64,000 bases of DNA from VAUL01 sp964603155 (lineage in GTDB: Bacteria > Desulfobacterota > Desulfuromonadia > Desulfuromonadales > BM103), in assembly GCA_964603155.1 (NCBI GenBank), contig CAZRTZ010000005.1:1-64000 (forward strand), given 5' to 3'. Both the position numbers and the translations under genes were made by a program. This document shows, piece after piece, positions 25,552 through 33,654 of this stretch. The first letter of the stretch is position 1. Every line of letters begins with the position of its first letter. The notes beneath the pieces are model-generated. The model did no database searches and was not told where the DNA came from. It saw only the letters and a program-made list of their open reading frames with translations.

Positions 25552-26649
25552 ATGAATCATCTTCCCGCGATCATTGCCGCCAAGCAGCTGCCGGCGACGA
25601 CCGACCAGCCGACCGGGCGCTTCGGACTGGTCGGTGCCAGCGCGGCGATGCGCGAGGTCTACCGCAAGATCGAATTGTATGCACCGAGCGATGCGGCGGT
25701 GATTGTCACCGGCGAGACCGGTACCGGCAAGGAGCTGGTGGCCAGGGCCCTGCACGATCAGGGGCCGCGGCGCGCGGGGGCGTTCGTGGCCGTCAACTGC
25801 TCGGCGATCGCCGCCGAACTGCTTGAATCCGAGTTGTTCGGCCATGAGAAGGGCTCCTTCACCGGGGCCCAGCGTACCCACCGCGGCCGCTTCGAGCGGG
25901 CCCACGGCGGGACGATCTTCCTCGACGAAGTCGGGGACATGCCGCTTGCCGCCCAGGCCAAGCTGCTGCGGGTCCTGGAGGAGGGGATGGTCGAGCGCGT
26001 CGGCGCCGAACGCCCGGTGCCGGTTGACGTGCGCGTGGTCGGTGCCACCAATGTACCGCTGGAACGGGCTGTTCACGACGGTCGTTTCCGCGCCGACCTC
26101 TATCATCGCCTTGCCGTGCTGCGCATCGCCCTGCCGCCTTTGCGTCAGCGCCCCGAGGATATCCCGCTCCTGGTCGAATATTTCCTGCATGAGTTTCGGC
26201 GCAAATACGCACGAGTTGTGGAGCGCCTGACCCCCGAGGCCATGGCCCTGCTCGACGCCTACCTGTGGCCCGGCAACGTGCGTGAGCTGCGCAATGTGCT
26301 GGAGCGGGTCTTCGTCGAGACCCACAGCGAGGTGATCGGCGCGCGCGCCTTCCGCGAGTGGGTGCGCGAGCGCCAGGATTTCTCCCCGGGCGAGTGGGGG
26401 CCCGAGCCGGCTCCCCGCCACGCAACGGTTGTTCCTCCCTGGCCACTCCCCGGGGCGCCCTCCGAGGCCGGCGCTGTACGCTCCCGCCGCTCGACCCGAC
26501 CTGCCAATCTGCAGCCCGCTGCGATCCGCCGTGCCTGGCAGATGACGGGCGGCAACCTCACCGCCGCCGCCCGTCATCTTGGCGTGCACCGCGCCACCCT
26601 CTATCGCTATCTTGATCGTCTCGGCCTGACCCGGACCGATTTCGGCTGA
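25552..26649 (+). CDS. PspF-like sigma-54-dependent transcriptional activator without sensor domain
   Basis: A 365-residue enhancer-binding protein. The AAA+ domain begins almost at once (about residue 25): Walker A GETGTGKE (54-61), sigma-54 contact loop GSFTGA (101-106, Ser in place of the commoner Ala), Walker B TIFLDEVGD and an R-finger region. A Pro-rich linker leads to a Fis-type helix-turn-helix (NLTAAARHLGVHRATLYRYL) at the C-terminus. There is no N-terminal receiver, GAF or PAS domain, so activity must be constitutive or controlled by a partner, as PspF is by PspA. It is followed by TGCGAC boxes and small heat-shock genes, its likely targets. The start at 25552 lacks a clear ribosome-binding site. 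Confidence 0.88.
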   Translation: MNHLPAIIAAKQLPATTDQPTGRFGLVGASAAMREVYRKIELYAPSDAAVIVTGETGTGKELVARALHDQGPRRAGAFVAVNCSAIAAELLESELFGHEKGSFTGAQRTHRGRFERAHGGTIFLDEVGDMPLAAQAKLLRVLEEGMVERVGAERPVPVDVRVVGATNVPLERAVHDGRFRADLYHRLAVLRIALPPLRQRPEDIPLLVEYFLHEFRRKYARVVERLTPEAMALLDAYLWPGNVRELRNVLERVFVETHSEVIGARAFREWVRERQDFSPGEWGPEPAPRHATVVPPWPLPGAPSEAGAVRSRRSTRPANLQPAAIRRAWQMTGGNLTAAARHLGVHRATLYRYLDRLGLTRTDFG

Positions 26650-26676
26650 CCCCCCCCATCGTCCTTTCGGCTCTGT

Positions 26677-26751
26677 CTGCGACACTCTCACCTATTTGCG
26701 GCGTCGCAAATCGACTTATGCGACTTCTTGCGACGTTGCAAGTTGTCGCAG
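26677..26751 (+). promoter_or_regulatory. Cluster of TGCGAC/GTCGCA boxes, probable activator binding sites
   Basis: Five copies of TGCGAC in either orientation occur within 75 bp (starting near 26679, 26703, 26719, 26729 and 26745). They form two palindromes: ATTTGCG-N4-CGCAAAT (26694-26711) and CTTGC-N6-GCAAG (26727-26742). The palindrome centres are 32 bp apart, about three helical turns. They lie 60-135 bp upstream of a -24-like element, as expected for enhancer sites of the adjacent activator. Confidence 0.65.
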
Positions 26752-26810
26752 GTTTCCCGCCTGTCCATGAAAAGCCCTTTGTATTCGGTATGTTATCTTT
26801 CTCTTCCAGC

Positions 26811-26828
26811 TGGCACGCCCCTTGAAAT
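26811..26828 (+). promoter_or_regulatory. Putative promoter of hsp20 operon (sigma-54-like, overlapping sigma-32-like -35)
   Basis: TGGCACG-CCCC-TTGAA has a perfect -24 half and correct spacing, but -12 reads GA where GC is expected. The same stretch contains CTTGAAA, a perfect sigma-32 -35 box, but I see no CCCCAT-type -10 downstream. It lies about 70 bp before the first hsp20 start codon. The activator and boxes upstream favour sigma-54. Confidence 0.5.
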
Positions 26829-26897
26829 ACCCTTTGAGCAGATAACGCAACCAACGGGGGTCTCCCCCCGAATCGACACAGCAGGAGGTGAACAGCT

Positions 26898-27332
26898 ATG
26901 AGGAACTGGGATCTGTTGAGGGAGATGAGCCGGATGCAGCGCGATCTCGATGCGATCTTTCGCGGTTTCGGCACGGGCTCCGGCGCCGGTTTTGCCCTGC
27001 GCGACTGGCCGCGCATCAACCTGCGCGAGGATACCGACCACATTTACGTCGAGGCGCTGCTGCCGGGGGGCGACCCGGAGAAGCTCGAAATGAACGTGCT
27101 CGGCAACACCCTGACCATCGCCGGTGAGCGGGCGGGGGGCGAGAGCGAGAAGAACGGCCGCACCTGGCATCGCCGCGAGCGCGGCGCCGGCAGGTTCCTG
27201 CGCAGCATCGAACTGCCGGTCGAGATCAAGCCGGACCGGGTCAAGGCCGAGTACAAGAACGGCCTGCTGCTGGTGACGCTACCCAAGGTTGAAGAAGCCA
27301 AGCCGAAGCGGATCAGCATCAAGGTGCGCTAG
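26898..27332 (+). CDS. Small heat shock protein (Hsp20/alpha-crystallin family)
   Basis: ATP-independent holdase chaperone of 144 residues. A short amphipathic N-terminus (NWDLLREMSRMQRDLDAIF) precedes the alpha-crystallin domain (about 40-135), with the typical NGLLLVTLPK segment and an I-x-I tail (ISIKV). A strong GGAGGTG site lies 8 bp before the ATG. First gene of a chaperone operon with a second Hsp20 and ClpB, so holding and disaggregation are encoded together. Confidence 0.94.
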   Translation: MRNWDLLREMSRMQRDLDAIFRGFGTGSGAGFALRDWPRINLREDTDHIYVEALLPGGDPEKLEMNVLGNTLTIAGERAGGESEKNGRTWHRRERGAGRFLRSIELPVEIKPDRVKAEYKNGLLLVTLPKVEEAKPKRISIKVR

Positions 27333-27370
27333 CCATGGACAGAACCAGAGACGAGAGGAGGCGAGAAGCC

Positions 27371-27760
27371 ATGACCGACAAGAGCATGACAGTAAGCGAT
27401 GACCGGACCGTCAGCCGCGAAGCGACCCGCGCGCAAGCGCGTTACGTCACCCCGCCGGTCGATATCGTCGAAACCGACGAGGGGCTGACTCTGGTCGCCG
27501 ATGTCCCCGGGCTGGATGAAAAGAGCCTGGAAATCAGCGTCGACCAGGGGGTGCTGACCATCGAAGGGAAGGCGGTGTTCGGCACCGGCGACCTGCTCTG
27601 GCGTGAATACGCCATGGATGGCTACTGGCGGCAGTTCCAGCTGCCGGAGAGCTTCGACGCAAGCAGGGCCCGGGCGGAAGTGAAGAACGGTGTGCTGACC
27701 CTGCACCTGCCCAAGGCGGAAGCCGCCAAGCCGCGCAAGATCGCGATCGAGACGCATTGA
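27371..27760 (+). CDS. Second small heat shock protein (Hsp20 family)
   Basis: A 129-residue alpha-crystallin-domain protein. The domain spans about residues 30-125 and carries NGVLTLHLPKAE and an IAIE tail. It is divergent from the first Hsp20 (different N-terminus and beta-strand pattern), consistent with the common pairing of two small HSP classes. The start at 27371 was chosen for GAGGAGG about 10 bp upstream; an ATG at 27335 has no ribosome-binding site. Separated from clpB by a palindromic repeat. Confidence 0.92.
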   Translation: MTDKSMTVSDDRTVSREATRAQARYVTPPVDIVETDEGLTLVADVPGLDEKSLEISVDQGVLTIEGKAVFGTGDLLWREYAMDGYWRQFQLPESFDASRARAEVKNGVLTLHLPKAEAAKPRKIAIETH

Positions 27761-27785
27761 ATCGCCGTTAGTCATTGATAACATG

Positions 27786-27813
27786 GTAGGGGCGGTTCGC
27801 GAACCGCCCCTAC
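27786..27813. repeat. Perfect 28-bp palindromic repeat (GTAGGGGC family)
   Basis: A perfect palindrome running from GTAGGGGCGG through the centre TTCGCGAA to CCGCCCCTAC. A near-copy lies at 49292-49318, and the same GTAGGGGC/GCCCCTAC ends bound the elements at 47245 and 52663. It sits between the second hsp20 gene and clpB. Confidence 0.8.
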
Positions 27814-27834
27814 GTTATGAAAACCGAGGATGTC

Positions 27835-30459
27835 ATGGATATCAACCGCTTCACCCAGAAATCCCAGGAAGCCCTGCAGGCCGCTCAGAGTCTGGCGGTG
27901 CGCTTCGGCCATGTCGAGGTCGATGGCGAGCATCTGCTGTACGCCCTCGTCGAGCAGGACGGCGGGCTGGTGCCGCGCCTGGTGGCGCGCCTCGGCCTCG
28001 AGCCGGCGGCCCTGCTGCAGGCGTTGCGCGAGGAGGTGCAGAAGCGCCCGGCGGTCTCCGGCCCCGGTGCCGAGCCGGGGAAGGTCTTTGTTACCCAGCG
28101 CTTCAGTGCGCTGCTGGTCAGGGCCGAGGACGAGGCGAAGCGCCTTAAGGACGAGTACATCAGCGTCGAGCACCTGCTGCTGGCCCTGATCGAGGAAGGC
28201 GGGAAGAGCGGGGCCGGGCGGATTCTCCGGCAGTTCAACGTCACCCGCGAGCGGCTGCTGCAGGTTCTCACCGAAGTGCGCGGGCACCAGCGGGTGACGA
28301 GCAGCGATCCCGAAGCCACTTACGAGGCACTGGAAAAATACGGGCGCGACCTGGTGAGGGAGGCGCAAAAGGGAAAGCTCGATCCGGTGATCGGTCGTGA
28401 CGCCGAAATCCGCCGGGTGATCCGCATCCTCTCGCGCAAGACCAAGAACAACCCGGTGCTGATCGGCGAGCCGGGGGTCGGCAAGACCGCCATCGCCGAG
28501 GGGCTGGCCCAGCGCATCGTGCGCGGCGACGTCCCCGAGGGGCTCAAGGAGAAGACCGTCTTCGCCCTCGACATGGGGACCCTGGTGGCCGGCGCCAAGT
28601 ACCGCGGCGAATTCGAGGAGCGCCTCAAGGCGGTGCTCACCGAGATCCGCCAGAGCGAGGGGCGCATCCTCCTCTTTATCGACGAACTGCACACCATCGT
28701 CGGTGCCGGCAAGGCCGAAGGCTCGCTGGATGCCGGCAACATGCTCAAGCCGCTGCTGGCGCGCGGGGAGCTGCACTGCATCGGCGCCACGACCCTCGAC
28801 GAGTACCGCCAGCACCTGGAGAAGGACGCCGCCCTGGAGCGGCGCTTCCAGCCGGTGCTGGTGGAGCCGCCCAGTGTCGAGGACACGGTCAGCATCCTGC
28901 GCGGGCTGAAGGAACGCTTCGAGGTTCATCATGGCGTACGCATCCAGGACAATGCCCTGGTCGCCGCCGCAACCCTCTCCAACCGCTACATCAGCGACCG
29001 TTTCCTCCCCGACAAGGCCATTGACTTGGTCGACGAGGCCTGTGCCACCATCCGCACCGAGATCGACTCGCTGCCGGGGGAACTGGATGAAGTGACCCGC
29101 CGGGTCATGCAGCTGGAGATCGAGGAGGCGGCGCTGAAGAAAGAGAAGGACAAGGCCAGCCAGACCCGGCTTGAGGCGCTGCGCCGGGAACTGGCCGACC
29201 TCAAGGGAGAGGCCGACACCCTGCGTGCCCGGTGGGCGGCGGAGAAGGAGGCGATCAAAAAGCTGCAAACCCTGCGCGAGCAGATCGAGCAGGTGCGCCA
29301 GGATATCACCCTTGCCGAGCGCAACTACGACCTGAACAAGGCTGCCGAACTCAAACATGGCCGCCTGCCGCAGCTGGAGCGGGAACGGGAGGAGGCAGAA
29401 GCCAAAACGGCCGTTGCCGGTCCGCGCCTGCTGCGCGAGGAGGTGACCGAAGAGGAGATTGCCGCCATTGTCGCGCGCTGGACCGGCATCCCGGTGACCC
29501 GCCTGGTCGAGGGGGAGCGCGAGAAGCTGCTCAAGCTCGAGGAGATTCTCCACCGTCGGGTGGTCGGCCAGGACGAGGCGGTGCTGTTGGTCACGGACGC
29601 AGTGCTGCGCGCCCGCGCCGGGGTCAAGGATCCGAAGCGCCCCATCGGCTCGTTCATTTTTCTCGGCCCCACCGGGGTCGGCAAGACCGAGCTGGCGCGC
29701 ACCCTGGCCGAGGCGCTGTTCGATTCCGAGCAGAACCTGGTGCGCATCGACATGTCCGAGTACATGGAGAAGCACGCGGTCAGCCGGCTGATCGGTGCCC
29801 CCCCCGGCTACGTCGGCTTCGAGGAGGGGGGGCAGCTGACCGAGGCGGTGCATCGCCGTCCCTACAGCGTGGTGCTCTTCGACGAGATCGAGAAGGCCCA
29901 CTCCGAGGTGTTCAATATCCTGTTGCAACTCCTCGATGATGGCCGCATTACCGACAGCCACGGTCGTACGGTCGATTTCAAGAACACCGTGGTCATCATG
30001 ACCTCGAATCTCGGCTCGCCCCACCTGCTCGACGGTGTCACCACCGAAGGGGTTCTGCGCGAAGGGGCGCGCGAGCGGGTGCTGGAGGAGCTGCGTGACG
30101 CCTTCCGCCCCGAGTTTCTCAACCGGGTCGACGACATTGTCATCTTCAAGCCGCTGACTCGCAAGGAGATCGAGCGCATTGTCGACCTGCAGGTGGCTGA
30201 GCTGCGCCGGCGCCTGGCGGAGCGCGAGCTCGGCCTGGAGCTCACTGATGCGGCACGCGTGTTCGTCGCCAACGCCGCCTACGATCCGGTTTACGGGGCC
30301 AGGCCGCTCAAGCGCTATCTGCAGCACCAGCTGGAGACGCGTATCGCCCGGGCCCTGATCGCCGAAAGTGCCGTTCCCGGCCAGGTCGTGCGCGTCGATG
30401 CCTGGCAGGGGGGGCTCAAGATCAGCTTCGAGCCCGCCGCCGGGGTGTCCGCATCCTGA
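27835..30459 (+). CDS. clpB: ATP-dependent disaggregase ClpB
   Basis: Hsp100 ring chaperone that works with DnaK to resolve protein aggregates. The 874 residues contain a Clp-N repeat domain (1-145), NBD1 with GEPGVGKT (~210), a coiled-coil middle domain (about 410-530) rich in Glu/Lys/Arg, and NBD2 with GPTGVGKT (~611). The middle domain separates ClpB from ClpA/ClpC. There is no IGF/L ClpP-docking loop that I can see. The ATG at 27835 follows GAGG at 6 bp. Last gene of the hsp20-hsp20-clpB unit. Confidence 0.96.
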   Translation: MDINRFTQKSQEALQAAQSLAVRFGHVEVDGEHLLYALVEQDGGLVPRLVARLGLEPAALLQALREEVQKRPAVSGPGAEPGKVFVTQRFSALLVRAEDEAKRLKDEYISVEHLLLALIEEGGKSGAGRILRQFNVTRERLLQVLTEVRGHQRVTSSDPEATYEALEKYGRDLVREAQKGKLDPVIGRDAEIRRVIRILSRKTKNNPVLIGEPGVGKTAIAEGLAQRIVRGDVPEGLKEKTVFALDMGTLVAGAKYRGEFEERLKAVLTEIRQSEGRILLFIDELHTIVGAGKAEGSLDAGNMLKPLLARGELHCIGATTLDEYRQHLEKDAALERRFQPVLVEPPSVEDTVSILRGLKERFEVHHGVRIQDNALVAAATLSNRYISDRFLPDKAIDLVDEACATIRTEIDSLPGELDEVTRRVMQLEIEEAALKKEKDKASQTRLEALRRELADLKGEADTLRARWAAEKEAIKKLQTLREQIEQVRQDITLAERNYDLNKAAELKHGRLPQLEREREEAEAKTAVAGPRLLREEVTEEEIAAIVARWTGIPVTRLVEGEREKLLKLEEILHRRVVGQDEAVLLVTDAVLRARAGVKDPKRPIGSFIFLGPTGVGKTELARTLAEALFDSEQNLVRIDMSEYMEKHAVSRLIGAPPGYVGFEEGGQLTEAVHRRPYSVVLFDEIEKAHSEVFNILLQLLDDGRITDSHGRTVDFKNTVVIMTSNLGSPHLLDGVTTEGVLREGARERVLEELRDAFRPEFLNRVDDIVIFKPLTRKEIERIVDLQVAELRRRLAERELGLELTDAARVFVANAAYDPVYGARPLKRYLQHQLETRIARALIAESAVPGQVVRVDAWQGGLKISFEPAAGVSAS

Positions 30460-30541
30460 TCAACAGGCTTTGCATTTTGCCGAAAAGTTGTTAGGCTCTG
30501 TGCGCAGGAGTACGGCGCAAAGCCGTCCTGGTGGAGGATCG

Positions 30542-31396
30542 ATGCAGCGGCGCAAGCGCTTCGGCGAAATTCTGGTGGAGGCCAAGGTCGTCAGCGCTGA
30601 CGTTCTGGAGCGTGCGCTCGAACGCCAGCGGATCTCCAAGCGCCGCCTCGGTCAGGTTCTCGAAGACATGGGGGTGGTGACCGAGCGCGATATTGCCGCG
30701 GCCCTGGCCCGCCAGTTCGGCTTCAAGACCGTCGCCAACATCGCCCGCGCGACCTTTCCGGCGCAGTTGCTTGCGCTGATCGGTCCGGAAGCGGCCATGA
30801 GCAAGCTGATCTTTCCGTTGAAGGTGGAGGCCGGTGCCCTCTCCCTGGCGATGGTCAACCCCCTTGACATGGACGTTATCGACAGCATCGCCTTCAAGAC
30901 CGGGTTGAGAATAACCCCTTACGTGACCACCCCCAGCGAGATCCAGTCGGCCATCAAGAGCCATTACTACGAGCCCCACGTTGAAGGGCGAAAAGCCAGG
31001 GTCCGGTGGTGCATCCTGGTGATCGACAACCAGGACGCGGTGCGCAATACCGTGGTGACCGCGCTGGCGCAGCTCGGCTTCGAGCTGCTCGAAGCGGCGC
31101 ATCCCCATGAGGGGGTCAGGATTGCTCTGCAAAAGCAACCGCACCTGATCATCACCGACACGATCCTGCCGCGCATGGACGGCGACGAGCTGTTTCGCGT
31201 CCTGCAGGGGAATGCCCAGACCAGGCAGATCCCCATCATTGCCCTCTGCTCCAAGGCCAGTGCCGAAGAGGAGGGCCGCCTCCTCGATCTGGGTTTCCAC
31301 GATTTCATCCACAAGCCGGTCAAGCCCGTGCGTCTGGTCGCCCGTGTCAAGCGCCTCCTGCGCCTGATTTACGGCGTCAATCCCCCGTCCCGCTAA
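30542..31396 (+). CDS. MshEN (GspE-N)-receiver fusion protein, putative c-di-GMP-responsive regulator
   Basis: A protein of 284 residues. The N-terminal MshEN domain has two 24-residue motifs starting RFGEIL (residue 6) and RLGQVL (residue 35), each ending LxRQ. These are the tandem motifs that bind cyclic di-GMP in MshE-type proteins. A receiver domain follows (about 158-275) with a phosphoacceptor Asp near residue 207 in IITDTILPRMDG and a conserved Lys in HKPVKP. No output domain. A GGAGG site precedes the ATG. It may integrate c-di-GMP and phosphorylation for type IV pilus or motility control; target unknown. Confidence 0.82.
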   Translation: MQRRKRFGEILVEAKVVSADVLERALERQRISKRRLGQVLEDMGVVTERDIAAALARQFGFKTVANIARATFPAQLLALIGPEAAMSKLIFPLKVEAGALSLAMVNPLDMDVIDSIAFKTGLRITPYVTTPSEIQSAIKSHYYEPHVEGRKARVRWCILVIDNQDAVRNTVVTALAQLGFELLEAAHPHEGVRIALQKQPHLIITDTILPRMDGDELFRVLQGNAQTRQIPIIALCSKASAEEEGRLLDLGFHDFIHKPVKPVRLVARVKRLLRLIYGVNPPSR

Positions 31397-31422
31397 TACC
31401 CGACTAGTTTCGTCGATTTTTC

Positions 31423-31450
31423 TTGCTTTTTCGAATTGTGCTCCTATAAT
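31423..31450 (+). promoter_or_regulatory. Sigma-70 promoter of the thioredoxin-fold gene
   Basis: TTGCTT (31423-31428) and a perfect TATAAT (31445-31450) are separated by 16 bp, in a locally AT-rich stretch 40 bp before the start codon. Confidence 0.75.
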
Positions 31451-31490
31451 TTAGTTGACAGGTCGGATATTGGGTGGAAAGGAGAGTGTC

Positions 31491-31766
31491 ATGCGCATCG
31501 ATATCCTCTGCAAACCGGAAAGTGAGTCGCGCGGCGAGCGGACCCTGGATAATGTCCGTCAGGCGCTCGCCGAACTGGGGGTTAATGCCGAGGTTCACCT
31601 GTATCGGGATCGGCGCAAGATGATCGATCACCGGGTTTACGTCGCGCCGGCGATCATGGTCGACGATGTGGTCAGGGTTGCCGGTCGGGTCCCCGAGGTA
31701 CGAGAAATCAAGGCCCTGATTGTGGAGCGTCCGCGCTACGTGCAGCGCCTGGCCAAGGTTGCCTGA
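31491..31766 (+). CDS. Small thioredoxin-fold protein with a single N-terminal cysteine
   Basis: A 91-residue protein with a beta-alpha-beta start (MRIDILCKPE) and the cis-Pro loop APAIMVDD (Pro53), followed by GRVPEVREIKALI. This matches the small thioredoxin_3/MTH895-like family. The usual active-site CxxC is reduced to one Cys (Cys7), so a dithiol mechanism is unlikely. AAGGAGAG lies 7 bp before the ATG; its own promoter and a strong terminator make it a single-gene unit. Function unknown. Confidence 0.72.
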   Translation: MRIDILCKPESESRGERTLDNVRQALAELGVNAEVHLYRDRRKMIDHRVYVAPAIMVDDVVRVAGRVPEVREIKALIVERPRYVQRLAKVA

Positions 31767-31791
31767 CGTCGGACTGAAGGACAAACGGACC

Positions 31792-31835
31792 AAAAAGGGG
31801 GGAGGTTGCCTGGTGCAATCTCCCCCCCCCTTTTT
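31792..31835. terminator. Strong bidirectional terminator
   Basis: The arms AAAAAGGGGGGAGGTTGC and GCAATCTCCCCCC...TTTTT form a near-continuous stem of about 18 bp with a short loop and a run of T. It lies between the thioredoxin-fold gene and the convergent MXAN_5187-like gene. Confidence 0.85.
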
Positions 31836-31866
31836 GTCTTTGGGTTGTACCTGTCTCCGCCAAGCC

Positions 31867-32517
31867 TCAACTCTTGGGGCGGACCTTGATTTTCGGTTTG
31901 CCGGCTTCAACCACCACGGTCATTTCCACTGCCTGGTTGCCGAAACGCTGGCGGATGGCGTCTGCCTGGCGGTGGAGAAAATCAGCCACCTGTTCCCTGC
32001 TGGGAGGGGCGGTCTGGCCGAAGGTATGAGCCTTTACCAACTCCTGGTAGATCTTGTCGACCGGATCGACGTGTTGAGGCAACGGCTCCGCAGCCTTGCC
32101 GACGCTGGCGGCCTTGCCGTTTGGCTGGACCTGCCGGGCCGCCAGTTTCATGTGGGAAAGGTGCCGCTGATAGCGGCCTTCCTCGATCTCGCGCAGAATC
32201 CGGTCCCAATAGGTGGTCAGGCTTTGCAGACGACCGTTGAGGTTCTGCAGACGAAAACGTACATCCGTCTGGGGGATATGGGTTGACACCAGGCGGCGCA
32301 GGCGCAGCGCCAGGATCTGTCGCTCCTTGCTCGGTTCGAAGCGCTCAATCCCCATGAAATACTGCTCATAGGTGATCTCCAGGGCCTTCAGATCGGACTC
32401 GGCCCTGTGTAGCGACTCCTCGATGTCCGCCCGCCCGGTCAGGGGCAGGTGCGCCTGCTTGCGCAGTTGCATCTCGATGGCGTTGAGCTCTTTGAGTTTC
32501 TGACTTTGACTGGTCAT
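31867..32517 (-). CDS. Coiled-coil protein resembling the MXAN_5187 C-terminal domain family
   Basis: A 216-residue, mostly helical protein. The N-terminal helix (about 1-30) is followed by EITYEQYFMGIERFEPSKER, RFRLQNLNGRLQSL and YWDRILREIEEG. This pattern resembles a delta-proteobacterial family I know by the name MXAN_5187 C-terminal domain. A Pro/Lys linker leads to a C-terminal helical/strand module. The start at 32517 is preferred over an upstream ATG because of an AGAGAAG site. Function unknown; recognition is moderate. Confidence 0.6.
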   Translation of the reverse strand: MTSQSQKLKELNAIEMQLRKQAHLPLTGRADIEESLHRAESDLKALEITYEQYFMGIERFEPSKERQILALRLRRLVSTHIPQTDVRFRLQNLNGRLQSLTTYWDRILREIEEGRYQRHLSHMKLAARQVQPNGKAASVGKAAEPLPQHVDPVDKIYQELVKAHTFGQTAPPSREQVADFLHRQADAIRQRFGNQAVEMTVVVEAGKPKIKVRPKS

Positions 32518-32586
32518 CGCTTCTCTGCCTGCGGAAATGGCGCAAATATACTGCACCTGTGGCGGAAAGGCAAAGTCGGGGACCGC

Positions 32587-33615
32587 TCAAAACGAGTTGA
32601 GTCGCCGCAGAAAAGCTTCGAGCAAGCCGTAGTTGCGCCGGTTGAACTCGAAGGCCAATCTGGGCAGATCGAGCAGGTCGGGTTGATCGGCTTCGACCGG
32701 CAGGGGGCTGACCATGGCCAGTCGGCTCCCCGGTTCGATGATTTCGGGGAACTCCTCCTGGAGCGTGGCGATCTGCTCGGCATGCAGTGGCTTGTTCAGG
32801 CGAATCACCATGGTTTTGCCGACAAAGCGCGACGAGTGGTAGACCCGGTAGAAATCGTTGATCACCTGGGCCGCCTCGAACGGGTCGCGGGTGATGGTGA
32901 ACAGCCCGAAATCCTCACCGGAGATCAAACCCCGCGTCAGCAGGGTATCACGGATGAATTCAAACCACGGCTCCCAGTAGCCGCCGTCGTCGTCATCGAT
33001 CAGGACCAGCGGGATCGGCGGGTTCTTGCCGGTCTGTACCAGGGTCAGCGTCTCCATCGCCTCGTCAAGGGTGCCAAACCCGCCGGGGAAAAGCGCCACG
33101 GCATGAGCCTCCTTGAGGAAGGCCACCTTACGGTTGAAGAAGTACTTGTAAAAGATGACGTTGCGGCTCTTCTCCATGACCGGATTGGTGTCCTGCTCGA
33201 AGGGGAGCCGGATATTGACGGCGAAGGAGTTGTCCGGCCCCGCACCTTCGTTGCCGGCCTGCATGATGCCGGGGCCGCCGCCGGTAATCACCATGTAGCC
33301 GAGCCGGTTAAGCTGGCGGGCAAAGGTCACGCACTTCTGGTAGATCGGCTCATGAGGTTCCGTGCGCGCCGAGCCGAAGATGGTCACCTTCTTGCGCCCG
33401 CGGTAGGCACCGAACAGCCGGGTCGTGGTGCGCATCTCCCGCAGGGTGGTGCGCATCATCTTCAGGTCGGCCAGGTAATCGACCTCCTGGCCGGCCTTGA
33501 GCGCATTCAGGAGGATCTCGCGCACCATGTCTGGGTGATGCACCTCGGCCAGTCGCATGACTTCATCGAGCAGATCGTCGATGGGGCCGTTGGTGCGGGT
33601 GAAGTTGACGTCCAT
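32587..33615 (-). CDS. LOG-family Rossmann-fold protein (nucleoside monophosphate phosphoribohydrolase type)
   Basis: A protein of 342 residues with the LOG signatures GGGPGIM (~112) and PGGFGTLDE (~177), which form the nucleotide-binding and catalytic site in cytokinin-activating LOG enzymes and their bacterial relatives. It has an additional ~80-residue helical N-terminus and a ~100-residue C-terminal extension, so it belongs to the larger TIGR00730-like group. It probably hydrolyses the N-glycosidic bond of a nucleoside 5'-monophosphate; substrate unknown. Older databases mislabel this family lysine decarboxylase. Confidence 0.85.
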   Translation of the reverse strand: MDVNFTRTNGPIDDLLDEVMRLAEVHHPDMVREILLNALKAGQEVDYLADLKMMRTTLREMRTTTRLFGAYRGRKKVTIFGSARTEPHEPIYQKCVTFARQLNRLGYMVITGGGPGIMQAGNEGAGPDNSFAVNIRLPFEQDTNPVMEKSRNVIFYKYFFNRKVAFLKEAHAVALFPGGFGTLDEAMETLTLVQTGKNPPIPLVLIDDDDGGYWEPWFEFIRDTLLTRGLISGEDFGLFTITRDPFEAAQVINDFYRVYHSSRFVGKTMVIRLNKPLHAEQIATLQEEFPEIIEPGSRLAMVSPLPVEADQPDLLDLPRLAFEFNRRNYGLLEAFLRRLNSF

Positions 33616-33654
33616 GCCGGGCTCCTTACACCAGGGGGAGAAATCTTCCCCCGG

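Noticed and set aside
27772..30327. 851-codon minus-strand open frame opposite clpB
   Set aside because: Shadow frame from strong GC3 bias of clpB.
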